Part shown: positions 17,543 through 26,617 of the stretch, in pieces
How the letters are laid out: every line of letters starts with the position of its first letter
Position numbering within the stretch: the stretch's first letter is position 1
DNA from: Marinomonas foliarum
GTDB lineage: Bacteria; Pseudomonadota; Gammaproteobacteria; Pseudomonadales; Marinomonadaceae
NCBI RefSeq assembly: GCF_003337275.1
Contig: NZ_QPJQ01000005.1
Location: 62,001-126,000 of the forward strand
Direction: 5' to 3'
DNA: 64,000 bases
Made by a program: the position numbers and the translations under genes
Notes under the pieces: model-generated
Databases searched by the model: none
What the model was told of the DNA's origin: nothing
What the model saw: only the letters and a program-made list of their open reading frames with translations

Positions 17543-19519
17543 ATGGGCTCAAATTTATATTCAATTGGTTTGTCTGGACTTCAGTCTAGTAATGCCCGTA
17601 TTAATACGACAGGGCAGAACACATCCAATGTGGATACTGAGGGCTATAGCCGTCAAAGAACCGACACCACTAGTTCGCCTGTAGGAGGCGTAGTTCTTCG
17701 TGACACCTCGCGTCTTGTCGATAATTTTGTTAGTAAGCAAGTTCGTACGGATACTTCGACGCATTCTTACTACGATGCTTATCATTCGATGATATCGACT
17801 TCCGACAATTTGTTGGCCGAAGATAGCATTTCTTTAAACACATACCTCAATAAATCCTTTGATGCATTACAGACGGTTAATAATGACCCTACTTCATCAT
17901 CGTTGCGTCAGCTAGCACACTCAAGTCTTGCGAATCTAGTTCAGCAATACCATGTATTGTCTGGTGTTGTGAGTGATCAAGAAGGGTTGGTTGATGCACA
18001 GCTTTCATCTTCTTTGAAGGATGTGAATGCTATCACGTCAAAAATTTCAAATTTGAATAAGCAGATCCTAAAGCAAGAAGGCCTTTCAATTTCGCCAGCT
18101 AATGAACTCCGAGATCAACAAGAATTATTGGCGAAGGATCTTTCCAAATACCTAGATGTTAACGCTCAATTTAATGATAAAGGATTGATGACAATTCAGT
18201 TGGCGAATGGGCAGCCGTTGGTTATGGACAAGAATCCGACTGAAATCAAAGTTAGGCCTAATCAATTGGAGCCAAAGAAAATTGATTTGGTTGTTAGTTT
18301 TGGTGACTACGAAGTTGCTTTAAAAACACAAGGTCTAGGTGGAAGTGTCGGTGGTCTTGTAGATTATAGATCTGAATTTAGTGTGTATGCAGATAGAACC
18401 TTAGGTCAGCATGCTATTGCTTTAGCGGATGCCATGAATACCCAGAATAAAAAAGGGATTGATGGCGATGGTCTAGTAGGTAAAAATCTATTTTCTTTAG
18501 GAGAGATAAAGGTTTACTCATCATTGGAAAATATCCACAAGACTAAGGATATTTCTATCAAGGTATCGGATGGTGAAGCCGCTAAGATCACGAAAGAGAC
18601 CTTTGAGTTAAGCAGAACGGATGATAATAGGTTTTCTATCAAAAGAATTGATGAAAAGGGCAATGCAACAGAACAGAATATTATTTTTGATCCGTTGTCC
18701 TTAGCAAAGGACAGTGGTGGTTATGTTAAAATAGACGAACTGGGTATTGATATTCGTCTTGATAACCTTAGTGCAATTGATGATAACGATGTATTTCGAT
18801 TTACACCCACGGAAGGTGCTGCTGCTGGTTTGTCGCTATTTGCAAAAAATGGTGAGTCGCTTGCTTTGAGTGCTCCTTTGAGTGTGAATACAGGCTCTGG
18901 TAATTTATCTGATGCTCGAATTTCATTGACGTCTATAATGAATACAAACCCTGAAACATCGGCCTTTTCATCTGATGGGCCTCTTTATCCAAGCGCGCCG
19001 CACCAAATTTACTTTACTTCTCCAAGCTCGTACGTTGTGCGTGATGCATCTGGAGTAGAGATTGCTTCAGTGAGTAATGTGACTCAGTATACTAAATTGC
19101 TTGAGCAAGCTGGGCTTTCTGATGAAGCGGGGTTTGATGTATCAGTTTCATCGAAACCTCAAAAAGGTGATGAGTTTTCTATTGGTACCGATAACATAGG
19201 TGTATCTGATAACTTTAATGGTCTTGCTTTGGCTGATTTGCAAAATAAATCCCTAGTGGCTGGTGAAGATACTTTGATGAAGTCATTTTCTGGCTTCATT
19301 TCATACGTTGGTAGTAAAACAGCAGAAATAGAAGGGCACGCGGACGCGAGTGAGATAGTGTTAAATGAAAGTCTTGCTCGTCGTGATCGATTGTCCGCGG
19401 TAAGTCTTGATGAGGAGGCAGTGAATCTTTTGAAATATCAACAATCTTATTCCGCTTCTGCTCAAGTGGTGACTGCCGCTCGTACAACGTTTGAAACTTT
19501 GCTTGGGATCATGAGGTAA
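17543..19519 (+). CDS. flgK: Hook-filament junction protein FlgK (HAP1)
   Basis: The 658-residue junction protein has the N-terminal axial domain (MGSNLYSIGLSGLQSSNARI, NTSNVDTEGYSRQR) and a C-terminal helix ending LLKYQQSYSASAQVVTAARTTFETLLGIMR-like. The middle is a long variable surface region, which makes it about 110 residues longer than the E. coli protein. It joins hook to filament together with FlgL, which follows 4 bp later; FlgN is its export chaperone. Confidence 0.96.
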   Translation: MGSNLYSIGLSGLQSSNARINTTGQNTSNVDTEGYSRQRTDTTSSPVGGVVLRDTSRLVDNFVSKQVRTDTSTHSYYDAYHSMISTSDNLLAEDSISLNTYLNKSFDALQTVNNDPTSSSLRQLAHSSLANLVQQYHVLSGVVSDQEGLVDAQLSSSLKDVNAITSKISNLNKQILKQEGLSISPANELRDQQELLAKDLSKYLDVNAQFNDKGLMTIQLANGQPLVMDKNPTEIKVRPNQLEPKKIDLVVSFGDYEVALKTQGLGGSVGGLVDYRSEFSVYADRTLGQHAIALADAMNTQNKKGIDGDGLVGKNLFSLGEIKVYSSLENIHKTKDISIKVSDGEAAKITKETFELSRTDDNRFSIKRIDEKGNATEQNIIFDPLSLAKDSGGYVKIDELGIDIRLDNLSAIDDNDVFRFTPTEGAAAGLSLFAKNGESLALSAPLSVNTGSGNLSDARISLTSIMNTNPETSAFSSDGPLYPSAPHQIYFTSPSSYVVRDASGVEIASVSNVTQYTKLLEQAGLSDEAGFDVSVSSKPQKGDEFSIGTDNIGVSDNFNGLALADLQNKSLVAGEDTLMKSFSGFISYVGSKTAEIEGHADASEIVLNESLARRDRLSAVSLDEEAVNLLKYQQSYSASAQVVTAARTTFETLLGIMR

Positions 19520-19523
19520 GATT

Positions 19524-20831
19524 ATGCGTGTAACGAATAATTTAATTTACGGTCAAGCAAACCGATCTATTAGCCAAGCGAATGAAAAAATCCTAGATGT
19601 TCAGGGTAAAATATCTTCGCAGACTAATATCTTAAAGCCAAGTGATGACCCTGTTGGAGCTAGCCAGATTTTGCTCTATGACGGCAATAATCGAACGCTA
19701 AAGCAATATGACGAAGCGATGAAAATGGCCAAGGGAAACTTGGAATATCAAGAAGTTGCTTTAGACAGTATGAATGACTTTTTAGATACGGCTAGAACTC
19801 TGTTTATACAGGCTCAGAACGATATTAATACTCAAGCTGATATAAATGCTATTGCCCAAGAGATTGCTTTGATAACGGAATCAATGGCAGATCTTATGAA
19901 TTCTAAGAGTGCAGATGGCAGTTATATTTTTGCAGGTACGGACTCTCAAAGTCCTGCCTTCACTCTAGGGAGTGATGGGCGTTATCATTGGTCTGGTAAT
20001 GAGGGGCAGAAATTTGCCCAGATTTCAGAGGACATCAGAATTCCTGTTACTAATTCAGGTAAAGTGCTTTTTCAAGATATTTGGACGAATAGATCTTTTA
20101 ACGCCAAAATTGCAGAAGGTAATGTGCTATTAAAATCCAAAGTGCAGGATCAGGCTGATCTTGATACTTTTATGGCTAAAAATTATGATCCTGAAAACCC
20201 TAAAGCAAATCGCTATTATTTGACGACTTCCTATTCTGAGGATCAAAAGCCTGTTGACGCAGAAAGACCAAATGGGAAAGGTAGTAAGTCGAAAGAAGAG
20301 TTAGATAATTATCACCTATTTACAGGAATGCCTGCCCAGTATGCTGTTACAAATAGTGATGGTGAGATAGTTGAATCTGGTGAGTATAGTGTGGGTAAGC
20401 CGATTGCGTTTGCTGGAATGTCTTTTATTGTAGAGGGGGAGCCAGGTGCTTCTATTGATATTTCACTTAAAAAGCCAGAAAAAGATAACGTGCTTAACCA
20501 GATAAAAAGCTCCTTAGCTGTGTTGACTGACAAAAACAGCACCTATAGTGACCGAGAGGCTGCATTTTTTAGTGCTACCTACAGTATTAATAATGCTCAG
20601 CAGCGAATTGGCGAAGGGCGGTCTGAAATCGGCGCAAGGCTAAATATGATTGAGGACAGAGAGGATTATAGTTCTGCCAACCAGCTGTCTAATACGATTG
20701 CTCAAAGTAGGGAAGGGGAGTTGGACATGGGGGCGGCTGCAACCGAGCTATCAATGAAAGAGTCTGCGCTAACTGCATCGCAGAAGGTCTTTTCTCGTAT
20801 GAGTAATTTGTCTCTATTTAACCAAATGTAA
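19524..20831 (+). CDS. flgL: Hook-filament junction protein FlgL (HAP3)
   Basis: A 435-residue flagellin-like junction protein. The N-terminal helix (MRVTNNLIYGQANRSISQAN) with LKPSDDPVGASQILLYD, and the C-terminal ELDMGAAATELSMKESALTASQKVF, are FlgL signatures. It is cotranscribed with flgK. The middle is again longer than in E. coli FlgL (317 residues). Confidence 0.95.
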   Translation: MRVTNNLIYGQANRSISQANEKILDVQGKISSQTNILKPSDDPVGASQILLYDGNNRTLKQYDEAMKMAKGNLEYQEVALDSMNDFLDTARTLFIQAQNDINTQADINAIAQEIALITESMADLMNSKSADGSYIFAGTDSQSPAFTLGSDGRYHWSGNEGQKFAQISEDIRIPVTNSGKVLFQDIWTNRSFNAKIAEGNVLLKSKVQDQADLDTFMAKNYDPENPKANRYYLTTSYSEDQKPVDAERPNGKGSKSKEELDNYHLFTGMPAQYAVTNSDGEIVESGEYSVGKPIAFAGMSFIVEGEPGASIDISLKKPEKDNVLNQIKSSLAVLTDKNSTYSDREAAFFSATYSINNAQQRIGEGRSEIGARLNMIEDREDYSSANQLSNTIAQSREGELDMGAAATELSMKESALTASQKVFSRMSNLSLFNQM

Positions 20832-20854
20832 TTTTTTAAGGTATAAGGTAAAAA

Positions 20855-22393
20855 ATGTCAGCATTTAAAATGGAGTCCTGTTTTGGGGCTGATATTAATG
20901 TCGGGTACTTTAATATACTTGAAATACTCACTATCCTAGAAATTAAAAGCAAGGTTGTTGAGAGCAAACGGGTAAAGAGTCTGATCGGGATGCATGGTAA
21001 AAAAGACCGTATTGTCGGTGTGGCCATGCGCCAAATTGCATTTGATGTATTGCGCTCGACCTTAGACTCTGAATTTTTGCCTTACGATCCGTACTTCTCT
21101 GATGACAAACTCTTGAATACTCGACGTGAGCGTTTATATGATGCACAAGAGAGGTTTCTCATCTTGTGCATGTCTATCGCTAGTGGGCGCTCTGTTGTAA
21201 GTCTTAGAAAACTCAACCCTGATTTAAATACCAAAGAGCTACGAAGTAAGCATACTCGTGGTAAAAGCCTTTTTCGCTATTTCAGGCAAGAGCTAAATGA
21301 CAATACAAGAGACTATATTCTTAGCTATAAGTCGTCCCAAGATAAAAAAGGGACGAATGACGCCAATATTACTGATACTTCTGTAGAGTCTGATCAGCAA
21401 GTTAAAAAAGTGGAAGTAGCTAAAAAAGACGTGGTTGATCATAAATTAATCCCGACTTCGTTTGACACTGAAACTGTTACTGCACTAAAGATATTTCAAG
21501 ATGGCCACAATTTATTGTCTTCTCAAGTGGAGCGCTTTAAGCGTGGTGAGCAGCTTGAAATGCTTGAGTTGATGAAGCTTTGTCGTCGACTGATAGAGTC
21601 CCATACTCGTAATAATTTTTCCCTAATGGCAATACGCCATATAAAAGACCCCTCAACATATTTAGAGCAGCATGCTATGGGTATGGCTGTTTTGGCCATT
21701 CATTTTGCGAAAGCGTTACAGTTATCATCTGCATACATTGAAGTGATTTCTCTTGGCGCTTTATTGTTTGATTTGGGGCGCTTTAAATTGCCGATGGCGA
21801 TGGTAACAAAAAGTACAAAAATGACGGAAGGAGAGTTTGATTTATTCCGTAAGCATATACAGTTCGGGGAGCAGATTTTACAGAAGTGTGCAGGTGTCCC
21901 GAAGGCTGTGTTTCAAATGTTGTCCGATCACCATGAAAAAATAGATGGCTCTGGTTATCCTGAAGGTAAACAGGGTCAGGAGATTTCTGTTTATGGGAAA
22001 ATTGCTGCGATAATCGATGCTTATGATGCAATGACCTCTGAACAACCGCATAAGCATTCTATGGGACCAATTAAAGCGTATCGGCAAATGCAAAAAGAAT
22101 CTGGTTTGGCATTTGATCAAAAATTATTGTCTGTGTTTTTAAATAGTATAGGCTCAATCCCTGTTGGTTCCTGTGTTTCCCTTTCTAATGGAAGAGTTGG
22201 GTTTGTTTTGACACTGAATAAATCTTTTCAACCTTCCTTGGTTCGTCAGGTTTACAGTGTAACGAACAAGGTGTTTGTAGAGGCTTCAGATATTGAGCTG
22301 AATAAATCTGCAAACCTAAGAACAGAAGTGACGATTGAAAAAGATGTTGACCCACAATCATTCGGACTTCAATTTATCAATCACCTTTCATAA
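20855..22393 (+). CDS. HD-GYP-related domain protein with degenerate HD motif
   Basis: The 512-residue protein has an N-terminal region of unknown fold (about 1-190), a charged linker, and an HD-GYP-type domain (about 215-440). His273 (HAMGMAV), DHHEKIDGSGYP at 358-369 and IIDAYDAMTS are recognisable. The core HD motif, normally HDIGK, reads FDLGR at residues 305-309, so the first metal-binding His is Phe305. Active HD-GYP enzymes hydrolyse cyclic di-GMP; this one may be inactive or act as a binding protein. No signal peptide or membrane segment is seen. It lies 24 bp after flgL, so it probably belongs to the flagellar regulon. Domain call good, function open. Confidence 0.8.
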   Translation: MSAFKMESCFGADINVGYFNILEILTILEIKSKVVESKRVKSLIGMHGKKDRIVGVAMRQIAFDVLRSTLDSEFLPYDPYFSDDKLLNTRRERLYDAQERFLILCMSIASGRSVVSLRKLNPDLNTKELRSKHTRGKSLFRYFRQELNDNTRDYILSYKSSQDKKGTNDANITDTSVESDQQVKKVEVAKKDVVDHKLIPTSFDTETVTALKIFQDGHNLLSSQVERFKRGEQLEMLELMKLCRRLIESHTRNNFSLMAIRHIKDPSTYLEQHAMGMAVLAIHFAKALQLSSAYIEVISLGALLFDLGRFKLPMAMVTKSTKMTEGEFDLFRKHIQFGEQILQKCAGVPKAVFQMLSDHHEKIDGSGYPEGKQGQEISVYGKIAAIIDAYDAMTSEQPHKHSMGPIKAYRQMQKESGLAFDQKLLSVFLNSIGSIPVGSCVSLSNGRVGFVLTLNKSFQPSLVRQVYSVTNKVFVEASDIELNKSANLRTEVTIEKDVDPQSFGLQFINHLS

Positions 22394-22736
22394 ATCATAG
22401 TAACAAGTTCCCCCTTCTTCTAGTTTTCCCCCTCATACACCTTTCCTCGTGGTTTACAGAGTAAGTGATCTGTAAGCCGTTACGTAGTTTTTCCTCTTAA
22501 ATTCCCTGTTTTCCTCGTTATTTTTACCTTTATTCTAAAGTTCTCAGAGCTTTGTTCGATAACCGTTCTAGCACTTAATTTGTCAGAACAAAAAATAAAA
22601 AAAGTCTAAAAAAAGTGCAAAAACAATTAAAGGTTATCTTATTAGTGTCGATAACTTTATTAAGAGACAAAAACCCAAAAAAACTAATTAAATCAGAGGG
22701 TTGTCTTGATTTTCAAAATTCTTAGGAGAGAAGAAA
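22394..22736 (+). promoter_or_regulatory. Leader region of the first flagellin gene
   Basis: This 343-bp gap holds a 10-bp stem-loop at 22451-22478 (GGTTTACAGA/TCTGTAAGCC) after the HD-GYP gene, not followed at once by a T run, and then an AT-rich stretch with the sigma-28 promoter. No gene is seen. Confidence 0.5.
22628..22654 (+). promoter_or_regulatory. Sigma-28 promoter of flagellin gene 1
   Basis: TAAA, 15 bases, then GTCGATAA: one mismatch from the FliA consensus TAAA-N15-GCCGATAA. It lies 82 bp upstream of the flagellin ATG, leaving a sizeable 5' untranslated region. Confidence 0.88.
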
Positions 22737-24074
22737 ATGGCTTTATATGTAAACACAAATGTGTCATCGCTGAACGCCCAGCGTCAGCTTACGAGTAGCG
22801 GTAAAGTGCTGGATACAGCGTTCCAAAGATTGTCATCAGGCCTTCGTATTAACAGTGCGGGTGATGATGCTGCGGGTCTTCAAATATCCAACCGTTTGAC
22901 GTCGCAAATTAATGGTTTGAACCAGTCTGTTCGAAATGCTAACGATGGTATTTCATTGGCTCAAACTGCTGAAGGTGCCTTGGAAGAAACAACAAGCATG
23001 CTTCAACGTATGCGTACTTTGTCTATTCAGTCCGCTAACGGCTCGAATGCTGACGAAGACCGTATTGCCTTGCAACAAGAGATGGGGCAATTGGCGTCAG
23101 AGATTAACCGAATTGCTGATATCACAACTTTTGGTGGTCGAAACCTTCTTGATGGGTCATACCAAGGTATTTTCCAGGTAGGTGCTGATGCCAATCAGAC
23201 GATTAGCTTTTCAATGGAGTTTGGTGGAATCAATAATTCCATCAACTTGGCAGGTAATGGTGGCTTTACTATTTCTGGCCTGACTTCAGGTGTTGCTTAT
23301 GTTGAGCCAGAAGAAGAGCCGATACAGGTTATTGCTACTGAAGAAGGCGGCTTTGTTAACCAATATGGTGATGCTGTTAACGATCAAGGGCACCTAATTA
23401 ATGAAGAAGGTGAGTTGATCAATGAAGACGGGCTGCGAGTTAATGAGAACGATGTTCTTATTGACGAAGAAGACCGTCCGATCAATGAAAATGGAGTGTT
23501 GATTGATGAAAATGGCACGCCTATTAATGAAGATGGCTCCATTAGAGAAGATGTTGTTAACGAAGACGGCACAATTCTAAATGCTGATGGAACTACGACA
23601 GGCTTAGATGGCAGTATCTCGTATCCTGATGGACGAGTTATGCAGCCGGACGGTTCTATGGTTCACCCAGATGGGACAATTAATCACCCAGATGGAGCAG
23701 TAACTCAGCCTGATGGTACCTATATCGAGGCAGAGAAAAAATACGGTCAGCCGTTAATTACTGCAGAATCAGTGTCTATTACAGATATTAAGAACTCGCA
23801 AAGTATGATCGCTATGTTGGATACCATGATTCAAGCGGTTGACTCCAAACGAGCGGAGCTAGGTGCAGTACAGAACCGTTTTAGTTCTACTGTGAATAAC
23901 TTGTCTAGCATCTCTGAAAACGTTGCGGCAGCCCGATCTCGTGTAAGAGATGCTGATTATGCAGCTGAAACAGCTTCATTGACAAGCTCTCAAATTATTC
24001 AGCAAGCGAGTTCTACTATCCTTGCTCAAGCAAATCAAAGACCACAGGCTGCATTGCAGTTACTAGGATCGTAA
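22737..24074 (+). CDS. fliC: Flagellin 1 with heptapeptide-repeat surface domain
   Basis: The 445-residue filament subunit has conserved N-terminal D0/D1 (about 1-175; [34 protein letters not shown]) and C-terminal D1/D0 (about 345-445; ending [14 protein letters not shown]). Between them, residues 214-330 are about 16 tandem units of seven residues. They are first of type I-N-E-D/E-G-x-x, then of type x-x-P-D-G-x-x. The repeats are acidic and contain no cysteine. This part would face outward on the filament. A GGAG ribosome site precedes the ATG. The gene has its own sigma-28 promoter and terminator. Confidence 0.95.
   Translation: MALYVNTNVSSLNAQRQLTSSGKVLDTAFQRLSSGLRINSAGDDAAGLQISNRLTSQINGLNQSVRNANDGISLAQTAEGALEETTSMLQRMRTLSIQSANGSNADEDRIALQQEMGQLASEINRIADITTFGGRNLLDGSYQGIFQVGADANQTISFSMEFGGINNSINLAGNGGFTISGLTSGVAYVEPEEEPIQVIATEEGGFVNQYGDAVNDQGHLINEEGELINEDGLRVNENDVLIDEEDRPINENGVLIDENGTPINEDGSIREDVVNEDGTILNADGTTTGLDGSISYPDGRVMQPDGSMVHPDGTINHPDGAVTQPDGTYIEAEKKYGQPLITAESVSITDIKNSQSMIAMLDTMIQAVDSKRAELGAVQNRFSSTVNNLSSISENVAAARSRVRDADYAAETASLTSSQIIQQASSTILAQANQRPQAALQLLGS
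23376..23726 (+). repeat. 21-bp (heptapeptide) repeat block inside flagellin 1
   Basis: About 16 consecutive 7-codon units are visible at protein level, with consensus [IV]-N-E-[DEN]-G-x-x in the first half and [HQ]-P-D-G-[ST]-x-x in the second. One unit is shortened near residue 270 (REDV). The DNA is diverged between units, so the block is old and not a simple recent slippage product. Confidence 0.85.
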
Positions 24075-24180
24075 GTGGTTGAACACGGCTGAAGCTCGTA
24101 TAAAAAAGCGACTTCGGTTAGAAAAAATTCGAGATCTTCTCGGAATATAGGCTACTTCTCTCTCCTAGAGGTGCCTTTTC

Positions 24181-24211
24181 AGCCGGGTGAATTTTCACCC
24201 GGCTTTTTTTT
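24181..24211 (+). terminator. Rho-independent terminator after flagellin 1
   Basis: A perfect 11-bp stem AGCCGGGTGAA/TTCACCCGGCT with a two-base loop is followed by a run of eight T. It is one of the strongest terminators in the window, fitting a highly expressed monocistronic gene. Confidence 0.95.
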
Positions 24212-24972
24212 GCCTAAATAATGCTGATTGATAGTGTTTTTTCGGCTTTTGGAGAGGGTTCTAGGCTTATGCCGTAGGTGTTTTCTTGCAAATTAGAGGG
24301 GCTTGTTTTGGTTTCTTCTTGGTAGAGAGCAGCTGTGAGATGGGCTTCTAGTGGGTGGTGGATTTTGACTACTGCTTTATGAGTTGTTGAGAGGCTGTTT
24401 GATTTTGATGTTTTTGGAAAATGAACGCTACCAAGTGAGCGATGAGGTCATTAATTAAATGATGATGGCTTCCTTCTGAAGCTTGCTTTGCTAGTGACAC
24501 AGTGAGAGCGATGCCCTGGTTTGAGTGGTATTCGATTTTTAAAAGTAAGGTGCTGCTCTGATGAGTTTGGTTTTGCTGAAGATATTGGCGCTTTTAAATG
24601 GTGAGTTGTGCCTTTTGGGGCTGTTTCAAAAGCCTAATTTTCTTACGGCATCTCTGTGTACAAGTAAAAAAGATTGTAGGGCAACTCAATCTTCAAGAGC
24701 AGGGCTCGATTCACATGTGTATAGCTATGTCTTCATCTTGTTCGTTAGGTAGAAGTACTACATGAGAGTGATGAAGTCGTTTGGTGAGTGAAATTTATAG
24801 ATTTGTGGTGCCAGTAATGCACAGCGATAAAAGTGAGGTAGTTGGTTGGTTTTAATTTGTTGAAAGCGTTGGTCGTTTTATTTGATCCGCAGAGGTGTTG
24901 ATTATCGGATAGTTAGCTCTGTCATATAGGGCTTGCCTGTGGGGATGTAATTTGAAGCGTCATTTTATACGT

Positions 24973-26100
24973 CACAGTTGTGTCTTTATTTTAAGTGCCG
25001 AGGGGATAAGAGTAGCGGTTAGCTCCGTATTCCTCTGGCTGATGAGCTGTGTCCTTTGAAAAAAGACTTCTTAAATTGAAAGTGGCCGGGTGGAGTTATT
25101 GCTGCAAGGCTTGGTTGTGTCGAATTGATTTCTTAGGAAGTCGTATGTGTGCTGAGAGCTGCTTTTGATCGCAATCGTTTCGAGTTGATGTTTATTCGCT
25201 TCGCTTGCGCGTAGCTGAAAATTTTTTGGGTTATTTAGTGGCACAGTTGCGTCTTTATTTTGATTGCAGAAGAAGCTTGCAGCGCTTGGTGACGTGGAGT
25301 GTGTCAGTTAAAAGGTGCTTTAGTTAGTTGAAAATGGCTGATGCAAAAAGAAGCATTGCTGGGATTTCTCTGTATCGAAGCGGTTGTTGAGGTGAGTCTA
25401 TTTGAATTTATTGCTGTTCTTAGTGATTAACGTTTGGGGTTGTATTGCTACTAAATTTGTTTCTCTTTGCGTACGCCTGTTTGAAAAGAAATCCCGTTTT
25501 CTAGTGGCACAGTTGCGTCTTTATTTTGACTGCAGAAGAAGCTTGCAGCGCTTGGTGACGTGGAGTGTGTCAGTTAAAAGGCGCTTTAGTTAGTTGAAAA
25601 TGGCTGATGCAAAAAGAAGCATTGCTGGTATTTCTCTGTATCGAAGCAGTTGTTGAGGTGAGCCTATTTGAATTTGTTGCTGTTCTTAGTGATTAACGTT
25701 TGGGGTTGTATTGCTACTAAATTTGTTTCTCTTTGCGTACGCCTGTTTGAAAAGAAATCCCGTTTTCTAGTGGAACAGTTGCGTCTTTATTTTGGCTGTG
25801 GCGAGCGGGTTTGTGTTGCACCTAAGAATAGCTTGCATCGAACGAAAGAGAGGGGGGGGAGGCTGCAATAAAAACACATTGCTGGGGTTTTGCTGTGTCG
25901 AATTGATTTTCGAGGAGGGTGCTTGTGCCTAGAGTAAATATGACAGTTAGCGTTTTAAATTATTTGGCCACTGGCCTTGTTTGTTTGTGCTTACGCATGC
26001 TCGAAAAAAGATTGGATTGTTTATTGGCACAACTGCGTCTTTATTTTGAGCCAGTCTTTGAGAGCTAGAAACGCTTTATTAGTGATGTGTGTCGGCCTCT
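24973..26100 (+). repeat. Degenerate ~266-bp tandem repeat between flagellin genes
   Basis: A conserved core (CACAGTTGCGTCTTTATTTT and close variants) occurs at 24973, 25242, 25508, 25774 and 26028, giving unit lengths of 269, 266, 266 and 254 bp. The two units from 25236 to 25767 are nearly identical over their full length; the outer ones are diverged but share core, preceding and some mid-unit segments. As 266 is not a multiple of three, the repeat does not encode an in-frame protein repeat. Confidence 0.9.
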
Positions 26101-26539
26101 TTGTTTGGAGGCGTTTAAGTGAGTCATGTGTTCACTTGCAAATGCAGTTTGGTTTTATGTTTTTGATAACTGTCTTGTTGCTACTTGTTTGTGGAGGCAA
26201 TGTGGCTCCGACTGCGGCTGTGGTCAGCCGATTTGTGGCAACGCAGCGTCTGTTTTTTTAAGTGTTTGTTGCCTTAGTGGCAACGCATTGTATTGGTGCT
26301 ATTTGGGTGTTGTTGGGGGAATGGGTGTATTGAATGTCAGTATTCTGCCAAGACTCAGCATTATAAGGCGCTTGGAGTGGTTTTTTTGGACTTTTTGTTC
26401 ATAAAACACACACTTTAGAAGGAAAGCGCAAAAAAATTTAATTGTTCTTTAATTCAGTTAAAACAATTAGTTAGGCATTAATTTGCCGCTTCATGGGATG
26501 TTTTTTTCCACTTCGAGGAAAAAATATTCCGAAATTGAC

Positions 26540-26566
26540 TAAAGGTTTTCAATTAATTGTCGAAAA
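26540..26566 (+). promoter_or_regulatory. Sigma-28 promoter of flagellin gene 2
   Basis: TAAA, 15 bases, then GTCGAAAA, close to the FliA consensus and built like the promoter of flagellin 1 (both start TAAAGGTT). It lies 51 bp before the ATG. Confidence 0.82.
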
Positions 26567-26617
26567 CCTTATACGATCTGCTTTTTTGCGGAGTTTAATG
26601 AAACCTAGGAGGCTATA

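Larger units (their letters stand above)
24212..26617. other. Long non-coding G/T-rich spacer between the two flagellin genes
   Basis: About 2.4 kb without a credible gene. Reading frames of 60-95 codons exist on the plus strand. They have Cys/Leu/Phe/Val-heavy composition, lack good ribosome sites and are not preserved between copies of the repeat found here. The plus strand is rich in G and T. The right half contains the ~266-bp tandem repeat described separately, and the last ~80 bp hold the sigma-28 promoter of flagellin 2. The stretch could be decayed coding DNA, a structural spacer or a non-coding RNA locus. Confidence 0.7.

Noticed and set aside
24561..24752. A 63-codon frame after flagellin 1.
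   Set aside because: No family features, no ribosome site and no conservation visible; likely chance.
24973..26100. Integron attC-like or CRISPR-like nature of the 266-bp repeat.
   Set aside because: Units are too long for either, show no attC core-site pairing, and are not separated by unique spacers or cassettes.
25402..26404. Reading frames of 63-94 codons in the inter-flagellin spacer, two of them nearly identical.
   Set aside because: The identity comes from the DNA tandem repeat. The period breaks frame, composition is unlike real proteins here, and starts lack ribosome sites.
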